Assembly (NCBI GenBank): GCA_009602735.1
Contig: WELA01012332.1
Coordinates: forward strand, 6,692 to 47,744
DNA length: 41,053 nucleotides
Origin: Mesotaenium endlicherianum
Taxonomy: Eukaryota > Streptophyta > Zygnematophyceae > Zygnematales > Mesotaeniaceae
Reading direction: 5' to 3'
Under the pieces are notes generated by a model. That model did not search any database, was not told the origin of the DNA, and worked only from the letters and a program-made list of their open reading frames with translations. Positions 1 through 9,767 of the stretch are shown one piece after another. Within the stretch, counting starts at the first letter, position 1; each line of letters starts with the position of its first letter. Made by a program: the position numbers and the translations under genes.

Positions 1-376
1 GCAGCCTTAGCCGCTTAACTAAGTCCTTGTGGGTAAAGACATGTGACGCCCCTCCGTCAACAAATGCCCTCACCTTCCTACCTGCAATCATGCAATGCAG
101 TAGGATAGGGGGGACTGTATTTTCCTGACTTTCCCATTGTTCTCCTGACGTAGCAAAGAAATGTTGGACATCAGGTGGAACAAGAGCATCCAGAGTGTGC
201 ACTCTCTGGACGTCTATATTGCTGATGGTCTCCTTTATCTGTTTGTCAGGCATGCATAGTGAATCCAGTTCAGCAGGACCCATAATACCTGCTACGAGGG
301 CAGCTAGTGACAACTCACTATCTCTAGCATCCTCACAGTCAGTAGACTGGATTATTGACTGTTGCTGTCTTTTAAA
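1..376 (-). pseudogene. pol N-terminal part of copy A: aspartic protease, truncated by window
   Basis: The reading frame is -1 relative to gag and overlaps the last 25 nt or so of gag. It encodes a linker and then the retroviral-type aspartic protease, with the active-site stretch FVDGGASH near positions 40-66, where D-G-G replaces the more usual D-T/S-G. The equivalent sites are VDEGAS in copy B, VDGGAS in F and VDRKAS in C. No stop is visible up to the window edge, so the fragment could be part of an intact pol; completeness cannot be judged. The protease would mature the Gag-Pol polyprotein inside the virus-like particle (family knowledge). Confidence 0.75.
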
Positions 377-1830
377 GGCTGGTCTTGTCTCTCGACCTTA
401 GGCAGGTGCTTGACCGGACACTGTTCTCTGTAGTGGCCTTTCTGCTGACAATGGTAGCAAGTAGATTTTGCTGAGGCTGGTCTCGGCTTAGTCCTACCAC
501 CACCCCTTCCATAGCTACCTCGAGAGGGATCACCTCTACCTCTAGACTGAATAGCATTGTACTCAATCTCATATTCATCACCCTGATTATCCTCAGCCTG
601 GTCTCCTTCAATTGCATTGTAGGAACCGTGGGGCTTTTTGACAATCTTAGACACCAAAGCGTTACTCTGGCGCTTGTGATTGAACTGCTGCTGATCCCAG
701 GCGTCAGCATCCTGGATCAAGACAGCCAGTTTCTCATACTTTTTCTCAGCTCAATGACCAGAGACCTCGGATTTCAAGCCATACCTGAAGTATGCTATCC
801 TATACCGTTCTGGCAAATCCGGCTGCTTCATCATGTTCTCTTGGAACTTTTGAGCGAACTCAGCAACTGAAGTGGTCTGCTTCACTGTCAGGGACATCAT
901 CGCATAGATAGCTTTCTCCTGCTGGTTGATGACGTCAAACTTCTCATGCAACTTCTCGACAAACTCTACCCACGTAGGGTCACCGAGTTGCCGAGCCTTA
1001 CGCTCTTCCTTCCAGTAAAGCCACCAGTCTGCGGCACTGCCTTTCAGTAGCGCACCGGTGTGCCTGACCTTCTCGTAATCTTGCAGTTCTGGGTAGTTCT
1101 CCAGCCACTGCTCAACATCCGCGAGAAACTTGATCAGGTAATATTTTCTGTTTCCCTCAGGATCATAGTCCTGGGGAGGTTTCGGCTTGGGCTTACTAGG
1201 CCCTCGGCCACCACCACTAGTGGTGTGAGACCCCAGTTGGTCTCTGTCCCGGAGTAGGGACATTATGATTCTTTTGTCCTCCTGCTGGGACTGATACATG
1301 GTCGCCATTTGCGACTGCATCTGAACGAACAATGCTCCCAAGTCTACATTTTGGGGTGGTAGATTAGCAAATGCAGCAGCAGCATTGGCATCTACTCGCT
1401 GAGTAGTGTCCTCAACAATCCCTCTTGCTCCTGCAGCAGCAATTCCTGCCGCATTCAGCCGGTCACGTATTTGACCTAGGGGTACATTGAGTTGTACGGC
1501 AGGAGGTGGGTTCAGAACATTGGCCCTTGATGCCATAAGTTCTTCAACAGTGCGCTCGTCAGCTGGCTGTCCTTCCCTCCTTTGTATATCTTCAGCGGCC
1601 TTTGCTACTTGTTCAGCTTCTAGTCTGGCTATCTCCTCCTCAGCTTGCTGAGCTGCGACTGAGGCAATAGCAGCTGCCTCATCTGCAGCCTCCCTAGCTG
1701 CAGTATCCGCTACTGCTTCCGAATAGGTACGGTTTCCCGCTACATGGCTTTCCGCCTGGTTTTCGACATTCTCGTTATCCTGGTTCTCCATGTCTCGGGA
1801 GTTGCTAGTTTGAGACCTTGTCCTTACCAT
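352..1830 (-). pseudogene. gag of copy A (one premature stop)
   Basis: Capsid/nucleocapsid polyprotein of a Ty3/gypsy element, about 493 codons. The start ATG at 1830 follows the LTR and primer site by about 20 nt. The N-terminal third is Ala/Glu-rich and probably helical. The middle carries the retrotransposon gag core, with stretches such as DWWLYWKEERKA and YRIAYFRYGLKSEV. The C-terminus is Arg/Gly-rich and has a canonical CCHC zinc knuckle, CYHCQQKGHYREQC, near 430-475. A single in-frame TGA at 751-753 interrupts an otherwise open frame; copy B has a Phe codon there. The last codons overlap pol in the -1 frame. Gag would assemble cytoplasmic particles and package the element RNA. Confidence 0.9.
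370..376 (-). promoter_or_regulatory. Candidate -1 frameshift slippery heptamer, copy A
   Basis: The minus strand reads T TTA AAA in the gag frame, a canonical X_XXY_YYZ slippery heptamer, about 15 nt upstream of the gag stop at 352-354. Slipping back one base enters the protease frame. The same heptamer in the same phase occurs in copies B and C. Confidence 0.6.
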
Positions 1831-1849
1831 ACAAAGAAGACTGTGATAA

Positions 1850-1863
1850 CTGCTCCGATACCA
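1850..1863 (-). other. Primer-binding site, copy A (initiator Met tRNA-like)
   Basis: One base inside the 5' LTR end, the minus strand reads TGGTATCGGAGCAG. The first 12 bases match the usual plant initiator-Met tRNA primer site TGGTATCAGAGC at 11 of 12 positions. This is the expected place for minus-strand DNA priming. Confidence 0.75.
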
Positions 1864-1864
1864 C

Positions 1865-2584
1865 TGAAATGAATCGACTTACCAAATAGGCGATTAACAA
1901 TTAATAAAGATCTTTATATCAGCAAGTAATCTTTATGGTATTTCCGTTAACTAGTTAAACGGCAAAGGACAATACACTAGCAGTGAATAATACTCGTAAG
2001 TCAAATGCGAGTAAACTAGCATCAATAATGCAAATCAGTAAACTCATACATAAGCAAGGTTAGAAGACAGTGCGTATCAATGGCTTCTCGCCTTGGATTC
2101 AGATCTCTCTCAGTAAGCTGTACAAGAGAGTTGGCCTCGTTTCCGAATGCCGAACTCGAGAGCAATGCCTAGCATATGTACATGGAATGAGTTTACTGTT
2201 CAACGGTCAGTGCGATGGCACCGCCTACCCGGGAGTTAACCACGTTGGTAGGACCTCGGTTAACCAAATCCACCGCCATCTCCCATCATCCCGAATAGCC
2301 ATCCATCATAGGGATGTCATCTGGCTATTCATCTAGCATATCGCACTTAGATGCATATCAAGGCAGTTCGCTGCTACCGAGTACGGAAGTCAGCTTGCTG
2401 TCAAAGAATGTGTCAGCAAGCTGACTTATATGGACTTTCAGCCTGCTGCTTTCGACTGAGTCAGCAAACTGATAATTATGTAAAGTCCAGCAGACTGACT
2501 ATTAACTAAAGTTCAGCAGGCTGAACTTAATTAACTATTATATTTAAATGAATATTATATCGACTAATATACTGATTCATTACA
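1865..2584 (-). repeat. 5' LTR of copy A (720 bp)
   Basis: The LTR runs from TGAAATGAATC to GATTCATTACA on the plus strand, with near-perfect terminal inverted repeats. Its 720-bp length is the same as both LTRs of copy B. In the minus-strand (transcription) orientation the U3 side is at the 2584 end. It contains a cluster of CAGC/GCTG palindromes at 2389-2526 and an A/T-rich TATAAAGATC stretch near 1910-1919, about 45 nt from the LTR 3' end. A plus-strand ORF inside the LTR is a conserved by-product and is not taken as a gene. Confidence 0.92.
2389..2526. promoter_or_regulatory. Array of CAGC-NN-GCTG palindromes in the LTR U3
   Basis: Six related imperfect palindromes lie within about 140 bp: at 2389, 2412 (GTCAGCAAGCTGAC, perfect), 2439, 2460, 2485 and 2511 (GTTCAGCAGGCTGAAC, perfect). 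The cluster sits at the U3 end of the LTR and is kept in the other LTRs (for example 9300-9440). It could be a transcription-factor or silencing-factor binding array; this function is inferred from position and symmetry only. Confidence 0.4.
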
Positions 2585-2618
2585 CAACTCTATGACTATG
2601 TTCTTGACCTGTGGGGGT

Positions 2619-2662
2619 TAGGGGGAAGCTAGGGGTGTAGGGGGGAGCTAGGGGTGTAAGTG
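2619..2662 (+). repeat. Short G-rich tandem repeat (about 22-bp unit, two copies)
   Basis: Two and a bit copies of a unit containing AGCTAGGGGTGTA, with G4-G6 runs, lie between the LTR of copy A and the plus-strand gene. The G runs could form a quadruplex on the plus strand. It may be subterminal or promoter sequence of the neighbouring DNA transposon; nothing more can be said. Confidence 0.6.
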
Positions 2663-2688
2663 TCAGGGCTGCGTGGACCTTCCACATC

Positions 2689-3800
2689 ATGGCATCTCTT
2701 CCTACATTCTGTAGCAGATGCGGCCTGCAAAGAGGAGCTGAACTATGCTACTGTCAAAGGTGCGGCAAGGTCTTTATCCGGGCAATTAAAGTGTATCCTA
2801 GAGACTGGCTTCTGAATTATAGGAGACGCTTGTTTAAAAGGATAGACTCTACTCCTCAAGGTGGTGTACGCATGAGAGATGTTAATGTCCCTAAGGAGTT
2901 ATTTGAAACTCTTTTTTAACAGTGTAGGCAAAGAAGTATGTCATCATATAACCAAAACCGAGCCTGTACTTTGTAGAAGTATTCGTAGAGTATGTTGGGC
3001 TGTGGAAGACTTAGATGCCCTCTTTTTTTTTGAAAGTGTTGATGCTGATTATGGCTATGGAGCTGCTAAGTTTTTAGCTAAATCACAAGAAATTGTTACT
3101 ATAGTTCCACCTTCATTCATGGATTGGAGAAAAAACAAGCATGGAGAGAAATCCCTCAGCCTCAACTTCGCTTTTGCACTTTTAAATAGAGGGGGGCATG
3201 TTGTCATGGCTTCTGACCAATGCTATGACATAGATGTTTGGAGGGCTCATCACCACATAGATACAAGCACTCACATACACTATATGTTGGCATATTATCC
3301 TCACAGAATGCTCGGTTGTGGTCTTTGTGTGAAAGACTGCATCATAGAGGCTGCAAATATAGCAAGAGAAGCTCTTGTACAAAAAGAACAAGAGAGGGTT
3401 GCGAGAGAGAAGGAAAACTTTAAGAGAGCTTGTGAGTTGCAGGAAGCTGCAGACTTAGCAGCTCGTGAGGTGAGGATTCAAAGGTGTCAAGACCTGCGCA
3501 CATCTGCAAAATTTAAAGCTGACTTGGATCGTGCTTCTCAACCTCAGCCTGCTTCACTAGCCAAATCAGCTAGGAATGCTGCTATACAAGTGATGAAAGA
3601 TGCTAAAGCAAAGGCTGCAGAACAGGTAAGAGTGTTAAGGCAACAAAGAGAAACGGAGGACAGGCTGGAGGCGGAGCGCCACAAGGAACGTATACAAGGG
3701 GCACCAGCTTTGATAGTGGAAGGTGAAAACTTATCAACAAAAGAGCTCATTAAGAGAGCTCAAGACATAGCTTCTTGCTACAAGAAGCTTCCAAGTGAAG
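2689..3800 (+). CDS. Unrecognised protein: zinc ribbon, possible methyltransferase-like segment, coiled coil; one frameshift
   Basis: From ATG 2689 the protein begins with a zinc-ribbon-like pattern (Cys8, Cys11, Cys22, Cys25). The frame changes by one base near the T run at 2912-2917, after which a long open frame continues. Residues around 3100-3225 include IVPPSFMDW and LLNRGGHVVMAS, which faintly recall the catalytic and strand-5 regions of N6-adenine methyltransferases; this is weak. The C-terminal half (about 3360-3790) is a Lys/Glu/Arg/Ala-rich coiled coil. The exon appears to end at a strong 5' splice site, AG|GTAAGC at 3800/3801, so the open frame beyond it (ending in a hydrophobic run) is probably intron. 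It converges on the transposase pseudogene and may be a second gene of the same DNA transposon. The frameshift may be real decay or a sequencing error. Confidence 0.5.
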
Positions 3801-3877
3801 GTAAGCTCTGTACACTATGCATGCTACTGTATTTTGTATTTATTTTGTGTGCGATTAATTTGCTGTGCAATTACACG

Positions 3878-6211
3878 CTAAATTGCCTTCTTCTTCCTCT
3901 TTTGTCTCTCATTTTGACCCAATGGCAGCTGTATGATAGTTGACAGGTGTCTCTTCCCACTCTCCTGGGGCATTGTTTGGCCTATTTTTCCTTTTGTGTA
4001 CACCCTGCCAAGTGCATCAACCATGACCTTTCTATTGTTTGTCTTGGCTGACTTTCTCCATTGATGCAATGCCTCTATGCCCTCCCCACTGAACTGATCT
4101 AGATCCCCTTGTCGTCGTATCATCACCAACGTGGCACTTAAGGATGTGCATGTATTCCGTGATGTGGTCAGCGGCGCAAGCGGCCACAAACTTGTCTTCA
4201 AACTCTTGTGCATACGCCTCCACGAGAGCAGCCTTTGCTTGTCTTTCGTCGTAAGTGTCTGGTGATGATATGGGATCCATGAGTGCTGCCATGACCACTC
4301 CATAGCTATCCCATGTTTCTAATACAGCTTGTAACCTGTCGACATCTTTTGGCAGGTCACAAAAGACGTAGTTTGCCAGCTCCACAAAGTGCTCCAGGAG
4401 CCGGTGGCACTCCCGTCCAATGAAGCTCGGCTTTGCTGCCCTATTCCTCTTCTCGCCTTTGCCCAAGGTTTTCACGCAATCCCTTGGTATCGTAGCTTTC
4501 ACCTTGTCCTTTAAAATTGCGGAGAACTCGTCTTCCTTCTCCTGTCCTGGTGGTAGAAAAGCATGGAGAGTTCTCTCATAGAGGGTGGCTGAGATTATCA
4601 GGTTCAAATGCAAAATACAAACCACACAATCATTGGGCGCAATGTTAAACAAGGGGGGCTTCTTGTGTCTTTGTCCTTGGTGTTGAACCTGATAGTCTAG
4701 TCTTGCCTTGGTGCTCTCTTTTTCCGGCTTGCCCCTCGTTGTCTTCATGATGTCATTGTCAAGGTCTAACTTGCTCTCAAAGTGTTCTGAGCAGTGCGGG
4801 CAAGTCATGGGCAACTTGTTCAAGTCAGGAGCATGAGCTGCTGTCTTCATCCCATCCAAGGTGCGAAGAACATTCTCGTGAAGACCGCACCTGTCGCGGA
4901 TGTTCTTCAATGTCGCAAGACACCACAAGCACGAGTACGTTGAGCTTGCTCCTGTCAACCTGTACAAACTGTTACTGAACTTGTAATCACCACCTTGGTA
5001 GAACTTGATTCTGAACAGGTCAATCCCACCTGCACACCTTCCTCCATTGTCTTCACCTTCTCATCCAGCAGTCTTGGTGCCACACTTTGTATGCTACTGT
5101 AGTCATCCATGCCCTCAAAGAGAATGACAATACAATTGTTCTCCGCTGAGTTCGTCATACCCAAGCTGTCCTTTGTGATAATCTTTATAGCTATAGTAAT
5201 TTGGTTTACTCCTCTAGGAAATACAGCAGCAACTCCTACGATTTGCACCCTCACGAATCTCCCTGGTTGAAGTTTTAGCTGCTGTATGCGCTGCCTCAAA
5301 GTCTCCTGCAAAGACACAGTCACTGTCAGCCCATCTACACTCTCCTCTGGGCACATCTGTGCATACAGCTGGACTGCCAACTTGTCTACTTCCTTTATGG
5401 AAGGGAACTTGGGGAGGGGGATCTTTGTATCTTGAATGTACTTAGGCTCCCATAATCCTGTCTCCTAGCTGTACGTCTTGGACATGACGTTGATGAGCAT
5501 CTGGTATTGCTCCTTAGAGAGCTTAAGCTTTTACTTTATAGCTAGTCCCACTTTGCCATCTCACTGATTCTAAATTTGCTTTACCGTGGCCTCCTCTATG
5601 CGCGGCTTGAGTTGTAGTTCAGCCACAATTGCTTCCACCTTGTCCTTATTCCTTGGCTTGTTCAAGAATGTAGCTAAAGACTTTGTTGTATTTGTGTCAA
5701 TGACAAACTTGGCAGCCATGAATGACTCCACATCATTGCTCATCCTTTGCCATCTCCTCACAGATTGTCCACCAACTCTACGGTATTTCGCTGGTGAATT
5801 GACAGCTGCTGTATGTAGGAGCATCTGCTTGAGATACCTAATCTCTCTCTTAGCAGCTATCAACTCCCTCTTCACAGCCATAGATTGTTGAACAAATTCT
5901 ACCTCTCTATCAATGGCTTTCCTCTTCAAGGTCTTGATCTCTCCAGCTTGTTTTAGCTTGTCAGCTATATGTCTTTCATCTTTTCTCCTCCATCTTAGTG
6001 ACACACCTACATCTGCACTCTTAGCGTTTGATTTCTTCCTCTTCACAAACCTTCCACTTGTGCCTCTACGCATGCTTGTATTAGTTTGGGATCTAACAAT
6101 TGTCATTCTTTTTTGATCATCATGATACTTATGTGGTCCTGAGTTGGGTGCAGGTTCTAAGGGTAGTTCCGTTGGTCCATCTTGAAAAAGACTTTTGTAC
6201 TCAATGTGCAC
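3878..6211 (-). pseudogene. Decayed DNA-transposon transposase-like gene
   Basis: Three long frames line up as one former gene. The N-terminal part (6211-5570) is Lys/Arg-rich with a long coiled coil. After it the same frame carries four in-frame stops between about 5565 and 5465, then continues through a segment at 5460-4955. A frameshift near 5030 leads to a part with GGDYKF (4980-5001) and CLWC (4919-4940), followed by CPHC. A second frameshift near 4125 leads to FSGEGIEALHQW (about 4060-4096). DYKF, a CxWC pair and an (F)SxxGxE-type motif near the C-terminus are the pattern I associate with a DDE-type transposase family found in animal and plant genomes; I cannot name the superfamily. It is clearly non-functional. 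No terminal inverted repeats were recognised around it. Confidence 0.6.
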
Positions 6212-7613
6212 AAAGATATAGGTGGGTTGGTAGGCAGGTAGGTGGTCAATCAGTCCAAGAATTTTCCTGCATCATTTTTAAATTTTTAATTTTTAATTCT
6301 TGAAAATCATATTTTTATTTTTCCTAAAAAACAATTAATTGAAGTTGTAGACTCTGCTTTCAGCTACTTCTCAAAAACATATTTTCAAAATATAGGAAGT
6401 ACACAGGTGGAGTAATGAGAATCTGCATACAAAAGTTTCAATTTCTTTCGCCTGATTATAGGTGCACATACTTATCCAGATTCCAATCTAAAAGTTCTAG
6501 TGTATTGTGTGTACACAAGAGAACATGTATGAAAAGTTATAACATGTAGTAATAAGTATTCATGGAGTTGTGATAAGTGAAAGATGCTAAAAAGTAGGTG
6601 AGCAACATAAAAGGGGAAGAGTATTGACAACTTTTGATGATTTCAAACAAAGTGCATAATTTTTTCCATACACACTACATTGTCCCCAAACTTCACACCT
6701 GCATTTACTATGACTACCTAGATAATCTGGTCTTGTTCTGATTTCCATTCTCAAAGTGTGTTGCATTGTACAGTATGGCAGGCTTTAAGTGTACGAAAAG
6801 TGCCACGTGGCACACTTTGGAGACCCATAACCTGGTGTACTTTGTTCAAAATTCTTTTTTTAATGTCATGCTTTCACAAATGGATCCTAAGTGCTGACTT
6901 TGAATTTTAAGTCAATCAGAGAAGTGACAGTGGGTGATTTTGAGCATGAAGTGGCCAGGAGATGTACAAAAGTGGAAATTACTCAGCATCGCCGCATTTT
7001 GCACATTTGAGAGAATGTGCATAATCTTGTCAATTGGTCTTCTATTGACCTGAAACTTTATCCCTAGCGCTATCATGGCCACTTAAATCCAAAGGTTGCA
7101 CTTTCAGGTCCATCCAAAAACTACGCTGCATTGTACGGACTGTCAATCTTCAAGTGTGCGAAACTGCCACTTGGCAGACTTTGAAGGCCCATAACTTTTG
7201 AAATTAATTTATTTTCTTAATTTTTTTGAATTTATAGCTTCCAAATACAGTAAGTAGTATGCAAGTGAAATTTGAAGTTCATTAGACATACCTATCAAAA
7301 GTTTTGCCATTCTGATGCAAGTGGCACAGATGACTAAAAGTCAAAATTCTGTGTCACGGTGACAAAATGGCCAACTTCACTAAATCTCTAATAATTAATG
7401 CAAAACTCATCATATGAGTCTCAAAATTTGCCAGAAGCTCCATAACAAAGATATATGCCATCACTACAAATTTCAACTCAATCCGATGAAAGCGCATGAA
7501 AGTCCGCTAAAAAGTACTTTAGTGTTCGAAAAAAGGCCATTTGGGGTGCATGTGCAGCGTAACAAGACACCAAATCCGAAGAAGGGCGGTACCTTGCAAC
7601 CCCTACCTATTCA
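6212..7613. other. Non-coding AT-rich region, no gene seen
   Basis: About 1.4 kb with no convincing coding frame. It contains A/T-rich runs just upstream of the transposase pseudogene (6270-6310), a diverged tandem duplication (6757-7480), and a perfect palindrome GTGCCACGTGGCAC at 6800-6813 with a CACGTG core. Short frames in it have no recognisable domains. It ends at the 29-bp inverted repeat interpreted as an inversion breakpoint. Confidence 0.6.
6757..7480 (+). repeat. Diverged tandem duplication, unit about 361 bp
   Basis: The segment starting at 6757 recurs at about 7118. Both copies share GCATTGTAC, then AAGTGT followed by CGAAA, a palindromic GCCAC/GTGGC or GCCAC/TTGGC core, then ACTTTG and CCCATAAC in the same order and spacing. 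Similarity by eye is about 70% over the first 75 bases and lower afterwards. Confidence 0.5.
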
Positions 7614-7762
7614 TCATTTGTGAGCAGTTTCTTGCTAGTCAAAATGTCAAGTAATTAACCTAAGCTTTCTTAGTGATATGCCGCTGCACTCTAGAGTATG
7701 ATTGCAACTAGCTTTGTTCTTCGTGAGTTACTACGCTTCCACTAGGGCACTCCGCCCCTTTC
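7614..7762 (-). mobile_element. First ~149 bp of solo LTR Y2, inverted
   Basis: On the minus strand this begins TGAAAGGGGC, directly after AGTTT of a chromovirus LTR. It has the same start type as solo LTR Y1 (TGAAAGGGGG at 23520). The remaining part of the same LTR is at 17802-18439 in the opposite orientation, where it ends CCTTACA followed by AGTTC. AGTTT/AGTTC is a plausible 5-bp target duplication (4 of 5). The first 29 bases on the plus strand (7614-7642) are repeated in inverted orientation at 17802-17830. Confidence 0.7.
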
Positions 7763-8269
7763 AAAACTGCCTAATTATGCATTTAAGTGTGGTGTGCTAG
7801 ATGAGTGGCCAGATGACACTCTTAAGATGGATGAAAATTCCGGATGATAGGAGATGGCTGTGGATTTGGTTATCCGAGGTCTTCCCGACGTGGTTAACTC
7901 CCGGGTAGGCGGTGCCATCGCACTTGCCGTTGAACAGTAAACTCATTCCATGTACATATGCTAGGTAATGCTCTCGAGTTCGGAATTTGAAAACGAGGCC
8001 ATCTCTCTTGTACAGCTTACTAAGAGATGTCTGAATCCAAGGCGAAAAGCCATTGATACGAACTGTCTTCTAACCTTGCTTATGTATGAGTTTACTAATA
8101 GCATGATTGATGCTAGTCTACTTCCATTTGACTTGAGAGTATTACCTTTCGCTAGCGTGTTGTCTTTTGCTGTTAAATTTGTAACAAATTATACTATAAA
8201 GATTGCTTGCTGATATATATATATATTTTATTAATTGTCGATCACCTACTAGTAACTCAATTCATTTCA
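7763..8269 (+). repeat. Inverted ~507-bp part of a chromovirus LTR (missing half of copy C's 3' LTR)
   Basis: Read on the minus strand this starts at TGAAATGAATTGAG (8269) and follows the family LTR through the conserved central block (MITE-like CCCGGGAGTTAACCACG region near 7890-7915) up to GGCAGTTT. It stops exactly where the LTR piece at 18440 begins. The two parts add up to about 735 bp, close to the 720-bp family LTR. It contains a (TA)n run at 8213-8227. Confidence 0.8.
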
Positions 8270-8776
8270 AGCCCACACACCATAGATTGATTTGCTCATA
8301 TAGGCAATGCTAAGTGTGTGAGAAACAACTCTAGATGGCTTCATCCAAGATCCGAAGCCATCGATGCCTTCACTGAGAACTGGTAAAGAGAGAATAAAGA
8401 CTGCTTTTCCCCTTTCCAGCTAGTCCTAGCAGTAGTTCAGCATAGTCTTAGGTGCAAGTGTGTATGCACTTTGGTAATCCCAAGATAGCATATTGCTCGC
8501 TGGTGGCCTAGTTTACATGCTAGAAGAGATGTCTGGGCCCCTTACATTTCAGATGTTTCATTTATGGGTCCTAGCCAGGAAGTCTTGTTAGCAAGGTCTC
8601 ACAAGGCTGCCTTTGCTGAAAGGGGCATCCGTATTTGTCACATGATGGCAATGAGGGTGGATGGCCGGGATCCACGCAAACCTATGGATTGCAACACATT
8701 CTATATTGAGCAAATTGGAAGCTTCTGGCATAAGATGGCCCTTAAAATGATGGTTTCCAGCTCTTTGAACACATAT
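8270..8776 (+). other. Flanking sequence of copy C's LTR, with coding-like fragment
   Basis: This 507-bp stretch lies between the inverted LTR part and the 3' LTR of copy B. Apart from the open frame at 8489-8776 nothing is recognised. If the inversion proposed here is correct, it is the original flank outside the 3' LTR of copy C. The last five bases (CATAT) resemble the five bases after the other end of copy B (CAAAT). Confidence 0.45.
8489..8776 (+). pseudogene. Unrecognised coding-like fragment
   Basis: A frame of 96 codons is open from just after an AG dinucleotide at 8487-8488 to the insertion point of copy B; the stop (TGA 8777-8779) is made by the first bases of the LTR. The peptide (with stretches such as RWWPSLHARRDVWAPY and GSFWHKMALK) is Trp/Arg-rich and looks like real protein, but I recognise no family. 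It could be an exon cut by the retrotransposon or a fragment of another mobile element. Confidence 0.3.
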
Positions 8777-9496
8777 TGAAATGAATCGACTTACCAAATA
8801 GGCGATAATCAATTAATAAAGATCTTTATATCAGCAAGTAATCTTTATGGATTTTCCGTTAAATGATTAAACGGCAAAAGGACAACACACTAGCAGTGAA
8901 CAACACTCGTAAATCAAATGCAAGTAAACTAGCATCAATAATGCAATCAGTAAACTCATACATAAGCAAGGTTAGAAGACAGTGCGTATCAATGGCTTCT
9001 CGCCTTGGATTCAGATCTCTCTCAGTAAGCTGTACAAGAGAGTTGGCCTCGTTTCCAAATGCCGAACTCGAGAGCAAGGCCTAGCATATGTACATGGAAT
9101 GAGTTTACTGTTCAACGGCCAGTGCGATGGCACCGCCTACCCGGGAGTTAACCACGTTGGTAGGACCTCGGTTAACCAAATCCACCGCCATCTCCCATTA
9201 TCCCGCATCGCCATCCATCATAGGGATGTCATTTGGCCATTCATCTAGCATACCACACTTAGATGCATATCTAGGCAGTTCGCTGCAACCGAGTACGGAA
9301 GTCAACTGGCTGTCAAAGAATGTGTCAGCAAGCTGACTTAAGCTGACTCCAGCCTGCTGCTTCCGGCTGAGTCATTAAACAGATATTAAATATAAAGTCC
9401 AGCAGACTGATTATTAACTAGAGTTCAGCAGGCTGAACTTATTAAATTGTTACAGTTAAATGAATATTATATCACCCAATATACTGATTCATTACA
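8777..9496 (-). repeat. 3' LTR of copy B (720 bp)
   Basis: It begins TGAAATGAATC and ends GATTCATTACA on the plus strand. It has the same length as the LTR at 16296-17015 and about 95% identity to it by eye. It carries the conserved CAGC/GCTG palindrome cluster at about 9300-9440. Confidence 0.95.
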
Positions 9497-9531
9497 GTCC
9501 CTCCAACTTAACACGTTGTCGCCTCGACAAC
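9497..9531 (-). promoter_or_regulatory. Polypurine tract and conserved hairpin, copy B
   Basis: Immediately inside the 3' LTR the minus strand reads TTAAGTTGGAGGGAC, a purine-rich tract where plus-strand DNA synthesis would start. Next to it, 9515-9531 forms GTTGTCG-CCT-CGACAAC, a perfect 7-bp stem. The stem is identical in copies F (24820-24836) and C (18691-18707), while the loop is ACC in C. Confidence 0.6.
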
Positions 9532-9767
9532 ATTGACACAGGGTATATAGGTTTCCCCGATTGAAATTACTGGTCCCTTTTCCATCCAGCATGCTGTGCC
9601 CTGGCCCTCCGCCCTTAAGAAGGAGATGCCCCTGGGGCCCTATGGTCAGGGGAGTTAGTCCTCCTCCTGTCTTGGGGTCTTCTGAAGCCTGTCAGAGAGG
9701 GAGGCACCGTGTAGGCACCCGGCGGAGAATGCAGTAACTGTGTTGTTTCCTCTTGCACGGACTGATA

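Larger units (their letters stand above)
1..2584 (-). mobile_element. Chromovirus-type Ty3/gypsy element, copy A (5' part, cut by window edge)
   Basis: On the minus strand this reads LTR, primer-binding site, gag and the beginning of pol, then leaves the window at position 1 inside the protease. Every part has a closely similar counterpart in copy B (for example 1-720 matches about 14430-15160), so it is the same family. The right LTR is the 5' LTR. The left LTR, RT, integrase and ORF3 are outside the window, so its target duplication cannot be checked. Only one obvious lesion, an in-frame stop in gag, is visible, which makes A the least damaged gag copy here. Confidence 0.93.

Noticed and set aside
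352-870. Additional ORFs in the other frames of gag (372-710 minus, 628-870 plus)
   Set aside because: They are shadows of the gag reading frame, recurring in each copy only because gag recurs. They contain no protein-like motifs.
2070-2336. Plus-strand ORF of 88 codons inside the LTR, repeated in LTRs at 8982 and 16501
   Set aside because: It lies entirely within a conserved non-coding LTR, on the antisense strand, and is broken in the LTRs at 23382 and 31126. Conservation is explained by shared LTR ancestry.
7414-7623. Plus-strand ORF of 69 codons near the inversion breakpoint
   Set aside because: It spans the breakpoint repeat and has no protein-like features.
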